A stretch of DNA of 64,000 nt from Conoideocrella luteorostrata (taxonomy: Eukaryota > Ascomycota > Sordariomycetes > Hypocreales > Clavicipitaceae): contig JASWJB010000251.1 in the NCBI GenBank assembly GCA_032433595.1, positions 1 through 64,000 of the forward strand. The letters are read 5' to 3'. Shown piece after piece: positions 46,484-58,060 of the stretch; the stretch's first letter is position 1; the number at the start of each line of letters is the position of its first letter. The position numbers and the translations under genes are program-made. The notes beneath the pieces were generated by a model that worked only from the letters and a program-made list of their open reading frames with translations, had not been told where the DNA came from and did no database searches.

Positions 46484-47713
46484 TTCAGCTGCCATTTGCT
46501 GCCTCCAGACCTCGCAAACTTCAGCTGAGTCAACTTCATTGGCTTAAGCGTTGCCTTTCATGTCCCTAGCTTCTTCAAAGAGCTCGGGAAGCTTCAAAGG
46601 GATACCAAGGATCGCATTCTGGTCTCGGATCACTGCTAGGACAACTTCGATCTTCTTGCCGCCGTCGATGGCATCAAGGAAGTTGAGCTTGGTGAGCGCA
46701 AGATTGATACAACTAGTCGTGGCATTGGAAATCTTCGACGGAATGACTTTCGATCGCAAGCTGCGTCTACTCGCTTCTGGCTATAAACAGCGCTTCGGTG
46801 ACCTGAAGCAAGGCGTAGAAGAAGATTAATGCGCGGTTCGAGGAATACCGCGACAAACTCGCCCCTTGCTGTATTTATGCTGTTCAGTTCATGAAGGATA
46901 CCCAGGACCAGAACGACAAGACCCTAATTGAAGGGAGTCAATGCCCTAATATTGGACGTTAATTTCGGCGCATACTATTACGTCGCTAGATCAGACGTCG
47001 GGCACGGTAGCATCGTCGTTATCACACTGCTCACTATGAACCCGAGGAGGATTGAGTAAATAGTGCTAGCCCTGTGGTAATCTGGCTGCAACCAACATCC
47101 GACGTCTTTTGCAGTAACGTCATTGGCGTCATTAAGGCTTGATTGGGGACGTATGGCAATGGCCAACCCGTATGTTAGCACTGGGGAAAGGGACACCATG
47201 GCTGATTCGACCTGGTTGTGTTGAAGTGCTCAGCCGCCGTCAACCACTACATCCCGTCTCAACCTGACCAAGCTGGATATTCTGGATACTTTCCCGACCA
47301 TCAAGGGAGGAGTGGATCGCTTCATCTATTTTGCATGTTGTGTACGACTAACAAGTCAAAGTTGCTGTGGCGTACAAATCTCCGGAAGTCAAAGAGCTCG
47401 ACTAATTTCCCGACAATTTTGTTTCCTCGAAAAGTGATGTTGTTCATGAAGAGTTTGAGGGGTGGCAAATGCCAACCACTCATGCCAAGACATGTGCGCT
47501 TCGACCTATACTCATGGTATTCGTTCAAAACTGACCATGTGATGAAGTACGATTTGCCCAAGTAGGTGCGTGAGTACGCTGAGTTCATTGAACAGTTCAT
47601 TGGTGTAAGTGCTTGACATGAGATTTGGATGCACACACGCGGGTGATTCATGTTTGAAGATCAAAATTGGTTGGATTGGCACCGGTAATTCGCGCAATGG
47701 CATGATCTCCCGA
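46484..47713 (+). pseudogene. Decayed adenylosuccinate synthetase copy
   Basis: Collinear fragments of the purine enzyme that converts IMP plus aspartate (GTP-driven) to adenylosuccinate. In order: HLLPPDLANF; FHVPSFFKELGKL; DGIKEVELGERKIDTT; EIFDGMTFDRKLRLLASGYKQ; EYRDKLAPCCIYAVQFMKDT; IGVIKA; FDLVVLKCSAAVNHY; LNLTKLDILDTFPTIK; HEEFEGWQMPTT; YAEFIEQFIG; WIGTGNSRNGMI. The frame has in-frame stops (near 46525, 46652 and 47211) and several shifts, and the N-terminal ~60 codons with the GTP-binding loop are missing. Before IKIGWIGTG there is a GTAAGT...AAG stretch (about 47605-47657) that looks like a retained intron, so the copy arose from genomic DNA and not by reverse transcription. The functional gene must lie elsewhere. 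Confidence 0.8.
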
Positions 47714-48251
47714 GCCGGCTCAATTGGTATTGCTCAATATGTGCGCCTTAGTTCCCGGTCATATGCGAACGAGAAAGAATGAGCGACGGTGAGGTCTACA
47801 TCAGGGCTGACCAGGATCCCGATTTGGCCGTCGACACCGGATACGTGTGGGTCGATTTCAACATGAATTAGCCGCATAGAGTACATATTACACCCATAAA
47901 TGCATTAGACAGAACTATTTCATGCCAATTTGGGAGAAGCTACGGAGCAGTTTTAAACTTCATTAGTGCAGACTGGACTGCCTGCCAATGACCCAAAGTG
48001 CATACGTAATCGGATTTTGGCATGGGTCGGAGCGGCCTTGTGTAGGCATCAGCCGCTAAGCTGTGGCAACCCCCGGACCAATCGACGGCTCGTTTTGCCT
48101 GACAACCATCGCATCATGCACGGCTCCCAGCATATATAACTGTGAAAGCACCCGTGCCTTAAACCTATGGCTGGGTAGTCATGTTCTTTTGTGACGCGAC
48201 AAATCGTTTCAAACATCAAAGACTGCCGATTTTAAACGCGTATCAAGCACA
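47714..48251. other. Upstream region of DNA ligase IV
   Basis: Follows the synthetase relic; a short frame at about 47790-47871 (ends with a stop at 47869-47871) resembles nothing I know. The last ~150 bases serve as the ligase promoter and leader. Confidence 0.4.
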
Positions 48252-51200
48252 ATGAGCGACCGTAAGAGAGCCAAGTCGCCCGATGCGGATGCTGAGCGAG
48301 AGGAGGAAATGCAGTACGGAACTCACGAACAAATGAAAGAAGAACTTCAGAAAAGGTTGGCAAGCACCTGTTCATCTACTGAACCCGACAACTGATTAAC
48401 TGTTTCAGATACCCTAATCGTCCAAGGAATCATTCCAAGACGCTGGCCTTCTCAGACCTTTTCTTGCAGGTGTTTAATCCTCTTAACGAGAACAAGAAGC
48501 AGCCAAGGAGCGGTCCAGGTCGCAAAAAAGGCCCCCACGGCGCGACAACAATTTCCCCCCAAGAACAAAGACGCCACATCATTGAGAGATTCATCAGTCG
48601 ATGGCGAAAGGAAGTCGGCAATGACTTTTACCCCGCGCTGCGCCTGGTGCTGCCCGACAAGGACGGCGACCGAGGGGTTTACGGGCTCAAAGAGAACGCC
48701 ATAGGAAAGCTGCTGGTGAAACTGATGAAGATTGACAAGAATTCGGAAGATGGATATAACCTCCTGCATTGGAAACTTCCCGGACAAACAATAGCTGCTC
48801 GAATGGCGGGCGATTTTGCTGGCAGGTGCTACGAGGTGATTTCCAAGAGGCCCATGAGAACGGAAGTGGGCGACATGACAATTGCTGAGGTGAATGAGCA
48901 ACTGGACAACTTGGCCAAATCAGCGGGGGAAGCCGATAATCTGCGTGTCTTTGAGACGTTCTACAATCGGATGAATGCTGAAGAGATGTTATGGCTCATT
49001 CGGATCATCCTCAAGCAGATGAAGGTGGGTGCCACGGAGAAGACGTTCCTGTACCTGTGGCATCCAGATGGGGAGACTCTGTTCAGCGTGTCGTCGAGCT
49101 TGAGACGGGTATGCTGGGAATTATACGACCCAGAGGTCCGATTGGAGAACGAAGAGGCCGGCGTAAGCTTAATGCAGTGCTTTCAGCCGCAGCTGGCACA
49201 GTTTCAAATGCCATCTTCGTTTCAAAAGATGATTGATCTTATGCGTCCGACCGAGGACGACCCGGAATTCTGGATTGAAGAGAAATTAGACGGCGAACGG
49301 ATGCAGATGCATGTGGTGGAAAGCCCCGGATATCCCGGTGGCAAGCGGTTTTGCTTCTGGTCACGGAAAGCAAAGGATTACACATACTTGTATGGGAAGG
49401 GGTTGCAGGATGGCGATTCTAGCTTGACGCGCCATCTGAAGAACGCATTTGCGTCAGGCGTTCGAAACTTGATTCTCGACGGCGAGATGATCACATGGGA
49501 CATGGCAGTAGACAAAATCGTGCCTTTCGGAACGCTAAAGACGGCTGCCCTTGCAGAACAACAGAACAAGTCAGGAACCGACGCGTCAGGCCATCGACCT
49601 GTATTCCGTGTATTTGACATTCTTTATCTGAATGACAAGTCGCTGACGCAGTACACACTGCGCGACCGACATAATGCCCTCGAGAAGGCTGTTAAGCCCG
49701 TCCACAGACGGCTCGAAATCCACTCTTATACCAGCGCGACAACGGCAGACGCCATCGAGCCAATGCTACGACAAGTCGTTGCCACCGCATCAGAGGGCCT
49801 GGTACTGAAGAATCCTCGTTCCATGTACAGACTGAATAGCAGAAATGATGACTGGCTCAAGGTGAAGCCTGAATACATGTCAGAATTCGGCGAGTCCCTC
49901 GACTGTGTCGTCATCGGCGGCTATTACGGCTCGGGTCGGCGAGGTGGCACTCTGTCCAGTTTCCTATGCGGCCTCCGCGCTTCCAAGAACCATGTGCAGG
50001 CTGGTGTCGATCCCGAAAAATGCTTCAGCTTCTTCAAAGTCGGCGGGGGCTTTCGCGGCGAAGACTACGCGGCGATTCGGCACCACACCGAGGGGAAGTG
50101 GATGGAATGGGATCGCAAAAACCCACCGACTAAATATATCGAACTTGGGGGCGGCGAGAGCAAGCAGTTCGAACGGCCGGACGTATGGATTCGTCCCAAG
50201 GACTCGGTCATTGTGTCCGCAAAAGCAGCCAGCGTAGGACCCTCCGATAGTTTTGCGCGTGGATATACGGTGCGCTTCCCGCGGTTTCGTCAGCTGCGCC
50301 TAGATCGGAATTGGGATACGGCCCTGTCGGTGGATGAGTTTGAGGAACTCAAGAAGCGCATCGACGAGGAAGTTAAAGAGAAGGCAATGACTGTTGAAGA
50401 TCGGAAACGCAGAAACCCCAAGCGAGTGAAGCGACAGCTGGTAATTGCTGGCGAGGACTCTGCCCCTCCGGAGTTTGAAGGCCAGCAATCGAAAGTCTTT
50501 GAAGGGCTCGAGTTTGTTGTTTTGTCTGAGTCTTTGAAACCATACAAGAAGACCAAAGTACAGCTGGAAGCTATCATAAAAAAAAATGGAGGGACCATAT
50601 CCCAGCGCGCAACCACGGCGTCACACATGGTCCTCGTCGCCGATAAGAAGGTTGTCAAGGTGGCAAGTCTTATCAAAGGAGGCAAGGCGAACATTATTAA
50701 GCCTAAGTGGATCAAGGACTGTGTCGAGCAAGAAGGCACGTTTCTGTTGCCCTACGAGGAGGGTCATCTGCTCCACGCTACGGAGGAATTGACCGCAATT
50801 GCGGCGCAGAACGTGGACATGTACGGCGACAGCTTTGCGCGAGACGTGTCGATTGAAGAGCTGAAAGAGATTATGGGAGATATGCCTAAATTCGAGATGG
50901 GCGAAACCTTTGATGGAGATTATTTTCTGGGCGAACTGGAAGAGCGCGGCAAAGGGCTGACCCATTTAAGAGGCTTTATGTTCCGTCGGTGTGTGATTCA
51001 CATACAGGTTGTTGGGGTCGTGGATCCGACTCTGGTGAGCAAGCTGGCTCACTACGTCGAATATGCAGGTGGCAAGGTAGTGGAGCAGCTAGAGAGGAGG
51101 GTGACGCAAGTGGTGCTGGTTGGTGGTGATGCGATGGAAATTGGGGAGGCGGCTGATGGAGTGAGAAGGGAGATTTCAGCGTGGGAGATGGTACCGCGTG

Positions 51201-51277
51201 TGGTGGGCGAGAAGTGGATTTTAGAGTGCTGGCAGGAAAAGACATTACTGGATGAAGAGCCCTTTGCAGTTCAATGA
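48252..51277 (+). CDS. LIG4: DNA ligase IV (ATP-dependent, non-homologous end joining)
   Basis: Two exons: 48252-48355 and 48409-51277. The 53 bp intron has a CTGATTAAC branch site and a TTTCAG acceptor. Spliced 2973 nt, 990 aa, usual for fungal ligase IV. It seals double-strand breaks in the nucleus together with the XRCC4/Lif1 and XLF partners. Domain order: N-terminal DNA-binding domain (~50-290); adenylation domain with the active lysine K327 in EEKLDGERM; motif-like segments DGEMITWD, EGLVLKNP and DWLKVKPEY; OB-fold (GSGRRGG, SVGPSDSFARGYTVRFPRF); then two C-terminal BRCT domains (from FEGLEFVVLSES, with WIKDCVE, and from RGFMFRRCVIHI, ending in WILECWQE), between which the XRCC4-binding segment is expected. 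Exon 1 supplies a charged N-terminus and the TLAFSDLFLQVFNPL segment is only complete after splicing. Nothing suggests damage. Confidence 0.95.
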
Positions 51278-51480
51278 TGATATTCGGAGGATGATGGTGC
51301 TAGGGGCATGTTACATGTACAATCGAGTTGCCACATTTCGATGCCAGACGCTCGAAAGGAGTTGGGAAGCTTGAATCACACACGCACATATACATAGTTG
51401 AGAAACCGTCGATAGTGCTGCGCAAGTAAGACCATTTCAAGTATCCAAGGCCTCTATCATCTAAAGCAGCCATACCAGTC

Positions 51481-52317
51481 TTATTTCCCAATAGTCAAAA
51501 ACAGTCTGTCCCCGATATCCCCCAATCCAGGCTGCAGCATACCCTCATTGGTCAGCTGTTTGTCAATTCCCGCTATCCACAGCTCCGTCCCTTCGGGCCA
51601 CTCCTCGGCCGCCCTCTTGACACCTTCGTCAGCGCCCAAAATCGACATGACGAGTATCTTCTTGGCACCCCATTCCCTCAGGGTTTGGATGCCCGCCGCA
51701 CAGGTGCCTCCCGTAGCGATAACCGGATCGACTAGAATGGCAAGGCTGCTCGCGCCGGTGCCCGTTGTGGAAGCTTCGGGAATGTGGTGAGGGAGGTTGT
51801 TGTAGTATTCGACGGGGTCAAGGGTCGAGGGTTCTCGGTACATGCCTAGATGATGGACGGGGACGGCAACGGGGAGAATAGTCTGGACGGCTGGACTGCC
51901 TCAGTATCGCTGGCCAAGCGGAAAACAAGAACGGAGCCAGGAGGCGACTGTAGTTATAGGCGTATCGTACCTTCGACCATGCCCAGGCCAGATCGTAGTA
52001 TGGGAACAATGCACATTGTCTGAGGAGTGACGGTCGTGCTGGTATATTCGAATCCAAGCGGTGTTCGATCCTAATGCCAACCCGTCGCATTAGCTCCAAT
52101 GCCCTCCTCAATTGGTTCATTCTGCAAATAAAATAATTACTTCGGCCCCATCCACAGGCTTCATGTTTTTGGCCAAGGCCTCACACGCCAGGATGAGTGT
52201 GATGTCATTGACCAAGGCCTTGACATCTTTGGAATTGGCTGACTCGGAGCGCAGCTGGCTGAGCTTGGCCTGCACGCTTGGATGGTGCGACACATGAACG
52301 TTTGGTATGGAGGACAT
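51481..52317 (-). CDS. FUR1: Uracil phosphoribosyltransferase (pyrimidine salvage)
   Basis: Three exons: 52317-52141, 52070-51971, 51890-51481. The introns are 70 and 80 bp. Spliced 687 nt, 228 aa. The enzyme converts uracil plus PRPP to UMP in the cytosol, and in fungi its loss gives 5-fluorouracil/5-fluorocytosine resistance. Family landmarks: HPSVQAKLSQLRSE near the start, TPLGFEYTSTTVTPQ across the first junction, VPILRSGLGM, HHLGMYREP, the PRPP-binding LVDPVIATGGT, and the uracil-binding GDIGDRLF near the C-terminus. Each splice restores conserved family sequence. It converges with LIG4 (204 bp between stops). The ATG at 52317 was chosen because the longer frame upstream starts only with TTG. 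Confidence 0.93.
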
Positions 52318-53341
52318 GATTGCTGTTGCTGCAGACAATTGAATTTCTATTATTACTGTATAATGGGAGAGTGTTGTGCAAATGTAATAGGTCGGAGGAC
52401 AACGAGGGGGGCCGGAAAGGGCGGGCGAAAAGGGCCAAGGGAGAAGAAGGGAAGATACGTTGAAAAGAGGGGAGCTACGGTAGGAGGTATTTGAACGGTT
52501 GGGACACGGGACCGCAGAGACCGCGATACGACTAGTTACTTGGTAGGCAGGACGGCACAGAGACGCTGTCTGTCACCTGAGCTGTGCAGCACTGAAATGG
52601 GAAATTAGAGTAGTTTCACGAACACCAGCCAGCGACTGATGAAGGGCGAGGAGGGGAATTGGGGAACTAGAGATCGAAATGGAGGGATGAAGAGGGGCAA
52701 GCCATGGCATGCGGGGCCAGTCGGAGGTCTCCGCTTGTTGCACATGGATGTTGGGAACGGGTCATCCTTGTTAACAGCACGACGGGCGACGATGTGTTTG
52801 GCTTGTTGGGCGTGGATTCAGGAACGGGCTGCTGCAGGTTCTACGTTTTGTACAGTACGGAGTAGATTGCCTGTGGCTGAGGGCCTACTGGGTTTAGTGC
52901 CCTTGCTGCCCTTGCTGCCCTTGCCGCTCTTGCTGAGGTTCGGCTCAGTCACGGACCCACAAGCTCAGGCGTCACCCTGAGCAACAAGAATTATGCAAAT
53001 TAATGCAAACTCAAAACAGAAAACGGAGGGGAAACAGTACGTAGCCCTTATCATATCCGTAACACCACTTTCCTGTTTTCTCCGACACTTCTCGTAGGTC
53101 CGTTTCACACTCAACAATCTTCAACAGATCGCACTGTGTACGGTTCTGGCCACAGGCTGCACTTAACCTTGGATGCGTTCAGCTTCATTTTGGGCAGGTA
53201 TAAAGATTGGATCAAGGGGTCTACGTAGGTGCATTACTACGGAAAAAAAAAAAAAAGGGACTACACCGGGGGTTTCTATCTAAATCTAATATTAGTTGAG
53301 AATGACCGCTCTTTATTCCAGTCTTCCAGTCTTATTGTGGC
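52318..53341. other. Gene-free stretch
   Basis: Promoter of the uracil phosphoribosyltransferase gene, then GC-rich sequence. A CCCTTGCTG short tandem lies at 52899-52930, a TACGGAGTA palindrome at 52857-52865 and an A tract at 53243-53256. No gene supported. Confidence 0.4.
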
Positions 53342-54080
53342 ATGATTCTTGCCTTACTGTTTGGCCCATTCATGGTTTGAGCGACTGATGCGAATCAACA
53401 GGCAAGGGACAATGGTTGGTCATCCTGCCTACGTGCGAGGAGCAATATCCCGACTTGCACAAGGATCTAGTGACCTACGGATGCAATATCTTTTGCCACC
53501 GGATAGTCGTGTAGGGATGCCAGGCGTACACCCAACAGATCATATCTGCAGAGCATCTCAGAGTATAGGAAACTTCAGCGCAAGCTTGCCCCAACTACAG
53601 GCAAGGCCTGGAGAATACGTAGCGCTACAATACCAGGAGAATGGCCACGTAACCTTTCCCGGAGAATACACCACAAAAAAAAAAAATAGTAGCGGAAACG
53701 TTTATGTTTATGGCACATCGTATCCTTCTAACGATGATACTTTTATTTCTATTCACAAAGTATGGAACACCGATGGCACAGGTGGAAATGCACGAGGCAG
53801 ACTCTTAGCAGCTAGGCCATTTGACGATGGACAATGCTATCAGATCAATCATGGGAAATTCTCTTTGCAGCGCCAGCATCTTTATGCTAAAGCTGCAGAG
53901 GACCCTCAAGGGGCAGATCTGTGATGTCAATGCGATATAAAATTACCTACAGATATACAGGATCAATACACCCTATACTGGGTTTGGGATTGGCCATCTA
54001 CATCAACCGCAGAATTCCTTGCCGGCCAAGAAGAGATATACACAAGCTGTATGGACCTAGCCATCGGTGGTAAGGTTCAG
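53342..54080 (+). pseudogene. Broken DUF7492-type secreted protein gene
   Basis: The coding part matches a family of secreted fungal proteins whose mature chain begins with histidine: AHSWFERLMRIN at about 53364-53400, HPAYVRG, LQARPGEYVALQYQENGHVT, VYVYGTSYP, IHKVWNTDGTGG and DDGQCYQIN. The putative signal peptide (ATG at 53342, MILALLF) is in a different frame from the mature start, so a one-base shift lies near 53362. After GADL the frame stops at TGA (53922-53924), yet the same frame continues CQCDIKLPTD, YTLYWVWDWPS and EEIYTSCMDLAI to about 54070. The stop stands where the family has tryptophan (TGG to TGA). Both lesions together make it a pseudogene. An A-rich run (53672-53685) adds lysines not usual in the family. 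Confidence 0.75.
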
Positions 54081-55158
54081 GCGGAAATATGGAGCATAGG
54101 GATACACTGACACATCCCATTTTCCGTCTAAGTTCTGTGATCTGTGCAAACTTTCTCGAGTAGGCGAATTCAAGGGATGAGTTGGAATCAGGAGACAAAT
54201 CGCGATACCACACATTAGGTTAGGCAGTTATGGGTTTTCTGTGTCAGTATCCCAGCAACTATGCTAATCCCACTGTACTATTCACATGGCCGTGCCGTCC
54301 TATGAGCGTCGACTTCTTTGTCTGACACGGAGCTGTAATTCTTCAACTTGTTCTCCGCCAATACACTTGCAGAGTAATGCTATAATCTCCATCCTGAATA
54401 CTGATGCCGCTATTTTGACTTTGCCCAGGCCTTCACATGCCAAGCGAAACGAGAGGACTCCGTGTCACCCAGCCACCGACGCTGCGGCTTCACTCTCTGG
54501 GAAGTTCGTCTTGTACGCATTACTAAATGGTATAATCTACATTACTCATCATCTAGCACCCCGTACATGTGTTGAGACTAGAGATGCATGTCAGGAAAAT
54601 CAGTGCCGTAAATAACTGAAAAGGTCACAGGGTCATATCACAAGGTCATATCACAAGGTTAGGTCACAAGGTTAGGTTACAAGGTTACAAACGTCATAAG
54701 TTTACGAGGATACGAGGCCTACAAAGTAACATAAAGAGGTAGCTTTTAGGTTCTTCAGGAAGAAAGGAATCATAATAAGATATCACGAATCTATCTATCA
54801 CTGCCGATTTCCACTCATAACGCAACGGGTCCGGGCATGGGAAACGTTGGGTCGTGACCCTACGTTGACGCGTAGGCATTGTTGATGTTTGCAGCGAAAA
54901 TGGTCGGGCTTATGCAACTTGGACTGGGGAGGTGAATGTCCCTGTATAGTAATACCTTGCCTCCGTCATTTTGCTAGGATGCCAGGTGAGTAACCGATTT
55001 CCCTCGGGGTGACTCAGGTAAGACTCGTAACCTTTACATGGGTAGTCGACACCATACACCAAGAGTGGACTTTCCGGACCAATTCTTATAAATACCTCCA
55101 CCAATTTGTCAATGCACTGAACTTCTCTTGCACGTCAGTTTTGAAAATACTGGTCATA
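54081..55158. other. Gene-free stretch with a short tandem repeat
   Basis: No gene supported. Contains a 13-bp imperfect tandem repeat (54631-54685) and a TATAAATA box near 55087 upstream of the reductase relic. Confidence 0.45.
54631..54685. repeat. 13-bp imperfect tandem repeat
   Basis: About four units of GGTCATATCACAA drifting to GGTTAGGTCACAA and GGTTAGGTTACAA. A repeat of unknown role in an intergenic stretch. Confidence 0.8.
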
Positions 55159-55900
55159 ATGTCGTTCAAAAATAATTTCTTGGATCAGCAAGTGGTTTTG
55201 CTTACTGGATCTACTCGCAACTTGGGTACTTGGCTCTTATATAAGCTTGTTCTCGTTCTTCAAGTCTTCCGGGTATACGTTCTCATCCGGGGAACACCCG
55301 GCCAAGCTATCACTACATGGACAAAATTAATGCCAGAATACGTCAGTGATATCATCAAAGCTGGCAAAGTACATTTTGTACCTTGCAATTTGTCGCAACC
55401 GGATTGTGGGATTGGTGAACATAATTTGGCTGTGACGTCAAATGTTGTCACTATCATATCCACACCGCTGCTAATATCAATTTGAAAGCACCTCTTCGAG
55501 ACGCGGTGATAGATAACTGCCTACCATCACTAGAGTTAGCTCGAACCGCCACGAAATTCGATCAATTAATCAATTTCGTTCAAATTTCGAGTCTGTACGC
55601 GCTATCATTCCTTCTCGACGGGCCGGTAGAAGAACGCATGTATATGATCGATGACCACGAGAAGGTGTTAGAGAACATCATGGCCGGACATGACTCTAGC
55701 GCAGAGGGTTACGCATGGCCGTACGCAAAGTCGAAGCATATTACGGAATGCCTAGTATAGTCACGCTACGCTGACCTTCCCCTGATGATACTGAGGCCAA
55801 GCAGCATAGGCCTTGCTATCTTTCAGCCTTTTGAGTTGTACAAATTGCCAACGCCTGCGATGAGACTTCCAGGGACGATCCGGAAATAGACGATATATTG
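55159..55900 (+). pseudogene. Broken fatty-acyl-CoA-reductase-like (NAD-binding type 4) gene
   Basis: Reads as an NAD(P)-binding reductase of the male-sterility type, also found as the terminal domain of fungal A-T-R enzymes. Visible parts: QQVVLLTGSTRNLGTWLLYKL (nucleotide-binding loop, with R in place of the central G), VYVLIRG, then KVHFVPCNLSQPDCGIG. After VTII a one-base shift near 55460 moves HTAANINLKAPLRDAV into the next frame, which continues FVQISSLYAL and YAWPYAKSKHITECLV (Y-x3-K, active-site pair) to a TAG at 55759-55761. The same frame goes on with SRYADLPLMILRPSSIG. One frameshift, one stop and a changed Rossmann loop make it a pseudogene. An upstream TATA-like box remains. Confidence 0.75.
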
Positions 55901-56671
55901 CAGTGCTCACAGACAAATGATAATTCTCCAAATCCTAGCCAAACATCGACTGTCCTTGAAAAAGATGACCTGTTTTTGAGTTTTGCAACCAGCTTTACAT
56001 CAGGCTTCACGAATGATAGCACGCTGTTTTGGTCCAAACGCTCCAGACAACTTGTCTCGCCAAACAACTCGTTGGGGCGCCAGTTCGTCGAAGAGTCGTA
56101 CGCGTGCCCCCGTGAACGAGCTGCTCACAGAAGAACCAGGTGCCGCGGCGCGGTCTTCCGAGCGGTTAGAAAGTCAAGAACAACTGGTGGTGGACCCATA
56201 GAGTGTCCTACTTTCAAAGCAGAAAGTGAACTGACTAGCTCAGCAACTACAGCCATATTCAGCGGGAAAAACTTAGAGCTCCACTTCCTTTCTTGAACGA
56301 GATCCTGAGCTCTGGCCGCTTTAACCTGCTTAGCCCCTGAGCCGCCCTGAGCAACCCTGAGCCGCCCTGAGCCGCCCTGAGCAATCCTGAGCTGCTTTGA
56401 GTTATGCAATTTATGCCAAGTTCTAATAGTACACGTGGCTATTGCTTTGCGGCTTCGCCGACCCGCTGAGGTTAGATAACGGGATATCGGATCACCAATC
56501 ACAATCATAGAATAGCGCAATTACGTTAGAGAAATTGTCCTTATCGGCTTTGCGACTGGCTGCCTAGATTTAGCTGGGGCGCAGCATAAGACTAACTTAT
56601 TTTGGCTTCACGCGCATTATCGAAGAAATTCATAGAAGGCTCTAGATACTATAACATTAAGTTCGTGTTAT
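55901..56671. repeat. Gene-free stretch with CCCTGAGC repeats
   Basis: Frames after the reductase relic (to about 56200) have no recognisable domain. 56332-56400 is a short imperfect tandem of CCCTGAGCCG/CCCTGAGCAA units, followed by TTGAGTTATGCAATTTATGC. A related sequence (CCCTGAGCAA then AATTATGCAAATTAATGC) occurs at 52974-53007, so this may be the terminus of a dispersed element. Confidence 0.4.
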
Positions 56672-56858
56672 TGTTGGAATGCCGCCAAGCAGCATCGGGC
56701 CCGTCACGTGGTCACCTTCAAGCCACGATATTTATACGGCGATATCGTGCCTTCCACTATGACTTCTTTTCTTCTTCTTAGAGAGACAGACCGAATTATT
56801 AATATATTACATTTGAAGCCGATGATCTAGATCATTGCACAACCCTGTGCAACCCATA
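56672..56858 (+). mobile_element. Solo LTR, family 1 (copy C)
   Basis: 187 bp, starts TGTTGGAATGCCGCC and ends CAACCCATA, flanked by the 5 bp duplication GTTAT (56667-56671 and 56859-56863). Shares GTCACGTGGTCACC, ATATTTATACGGCGATATCG and TTCTTCTTCTTAGAGAGACAG with copies A and D. Confidence 0.88.
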
Positions 56859-58060
56859 GTTATGTTTACTTCTTAAGCGACAGTATGTAGCATAATAAAC
56901 TTTATGCATAGTTTAGAAACTTTTACTATAATAAAAATAATTTAAGAGTTCTTATTGAGTATAAAGCGCATTGCTATTTAACCCTCCCTAGGAATAGATT
57001 TAAGTAGTTAATGTGTTACGAGTGAACAGCTATGGATGTCTAATAAGTAGAATTATCCTTTATTTATGTCACAAGTGAGCAGATATGGATGTCTGAATGC
57101 AGTGGAATTGTCCTTGTATTCTATCTATTAACGAGGAATTAAACCTCTTCATATATTTGAATTTAATCTAGAAACTCCCACATTTTCTGCAGCCGGAAGT
57201 TGTCTCATAACATCTCCAGGGTTCAGAATCTGTAACCGGCTCACTGTGATCTGTAGCATGCTCTTTTTGGTAGCTTCAATCTAATTTGAAGGAATATGAC
57301 AATTATTTATGTCTTTTAGGATGCTTCTTCCAGATTCATTTTATTCTATTGCTTCCTGTAAGGTGCTGGCGCGAGCAGCGCGTGTGCCTTATAAATAGAT
57401 GTAAGGTGCAATGAAAGCAGTCGCTTGTATTGGCAGATCTTTTTGGTCCATTGGGGTAACAAGCACACCTTCTTGTTATCTTACACTTTCGGCGATATCG
57501 TGCGCTTCCGGCAGCATCAAACGTTTCTGGCAGCGACGTGTATTTCCTCACGATATTCTATGACATAGTGGCTGTAGAACTAAGCAATATAATGGATTAT
57601 TAGACATAAAACGGAAGGATAAAATGATCCTAAGCTTTTACACTAAAATATTAACTAATTTATTAGGCTAAAACATACACCCGCCACACACATGCACTGG
57701 TGTTTGACACATAACCAGTGATGGCAACTTTAATTCTGTAAGAGGCTTTAATTAAGCCCAAATAAATTATAGACCTCTTGTACGTGCCGAGATCAAATGG
57801 TCTGTTAATCAAGTCGTAGAAATTAGAGCGCGCTTGCACGTTAAAAGGAAAGAATAGGCATAATCGCACAAAGACAGCGCTCTTGCCGAGGACACGATTT
57901 AATTCTGTGGGAGCAAGCAATTCGATTCGTTAACGATGCCTGTGCGTGTGCCTAATAACTATCTAAACGAGCAGGCAACGGCCCATCTTATAGATAATCT
58001 ATTTAATCTTAACTAAACTAGTCAAGTTTAAACCTCACGTGAGACTGCATCCACCACCGT
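56859..58060. repeat. AT-rich decayed repeat sequence
   Basis: No gene. 57020-57180 resembles 21148-21173 and 23218-23310; 57667-57785 resembles 295-410. The base composition is strongly AT, compatible with mutated transposon remains. Confidence 0.45.

Noticed and set aside
46544..46759. Minus-strand open frame within the synthetase relic
   Set aside because: Antisense shadow; the plus strand carries the alignable enzyme fragments.
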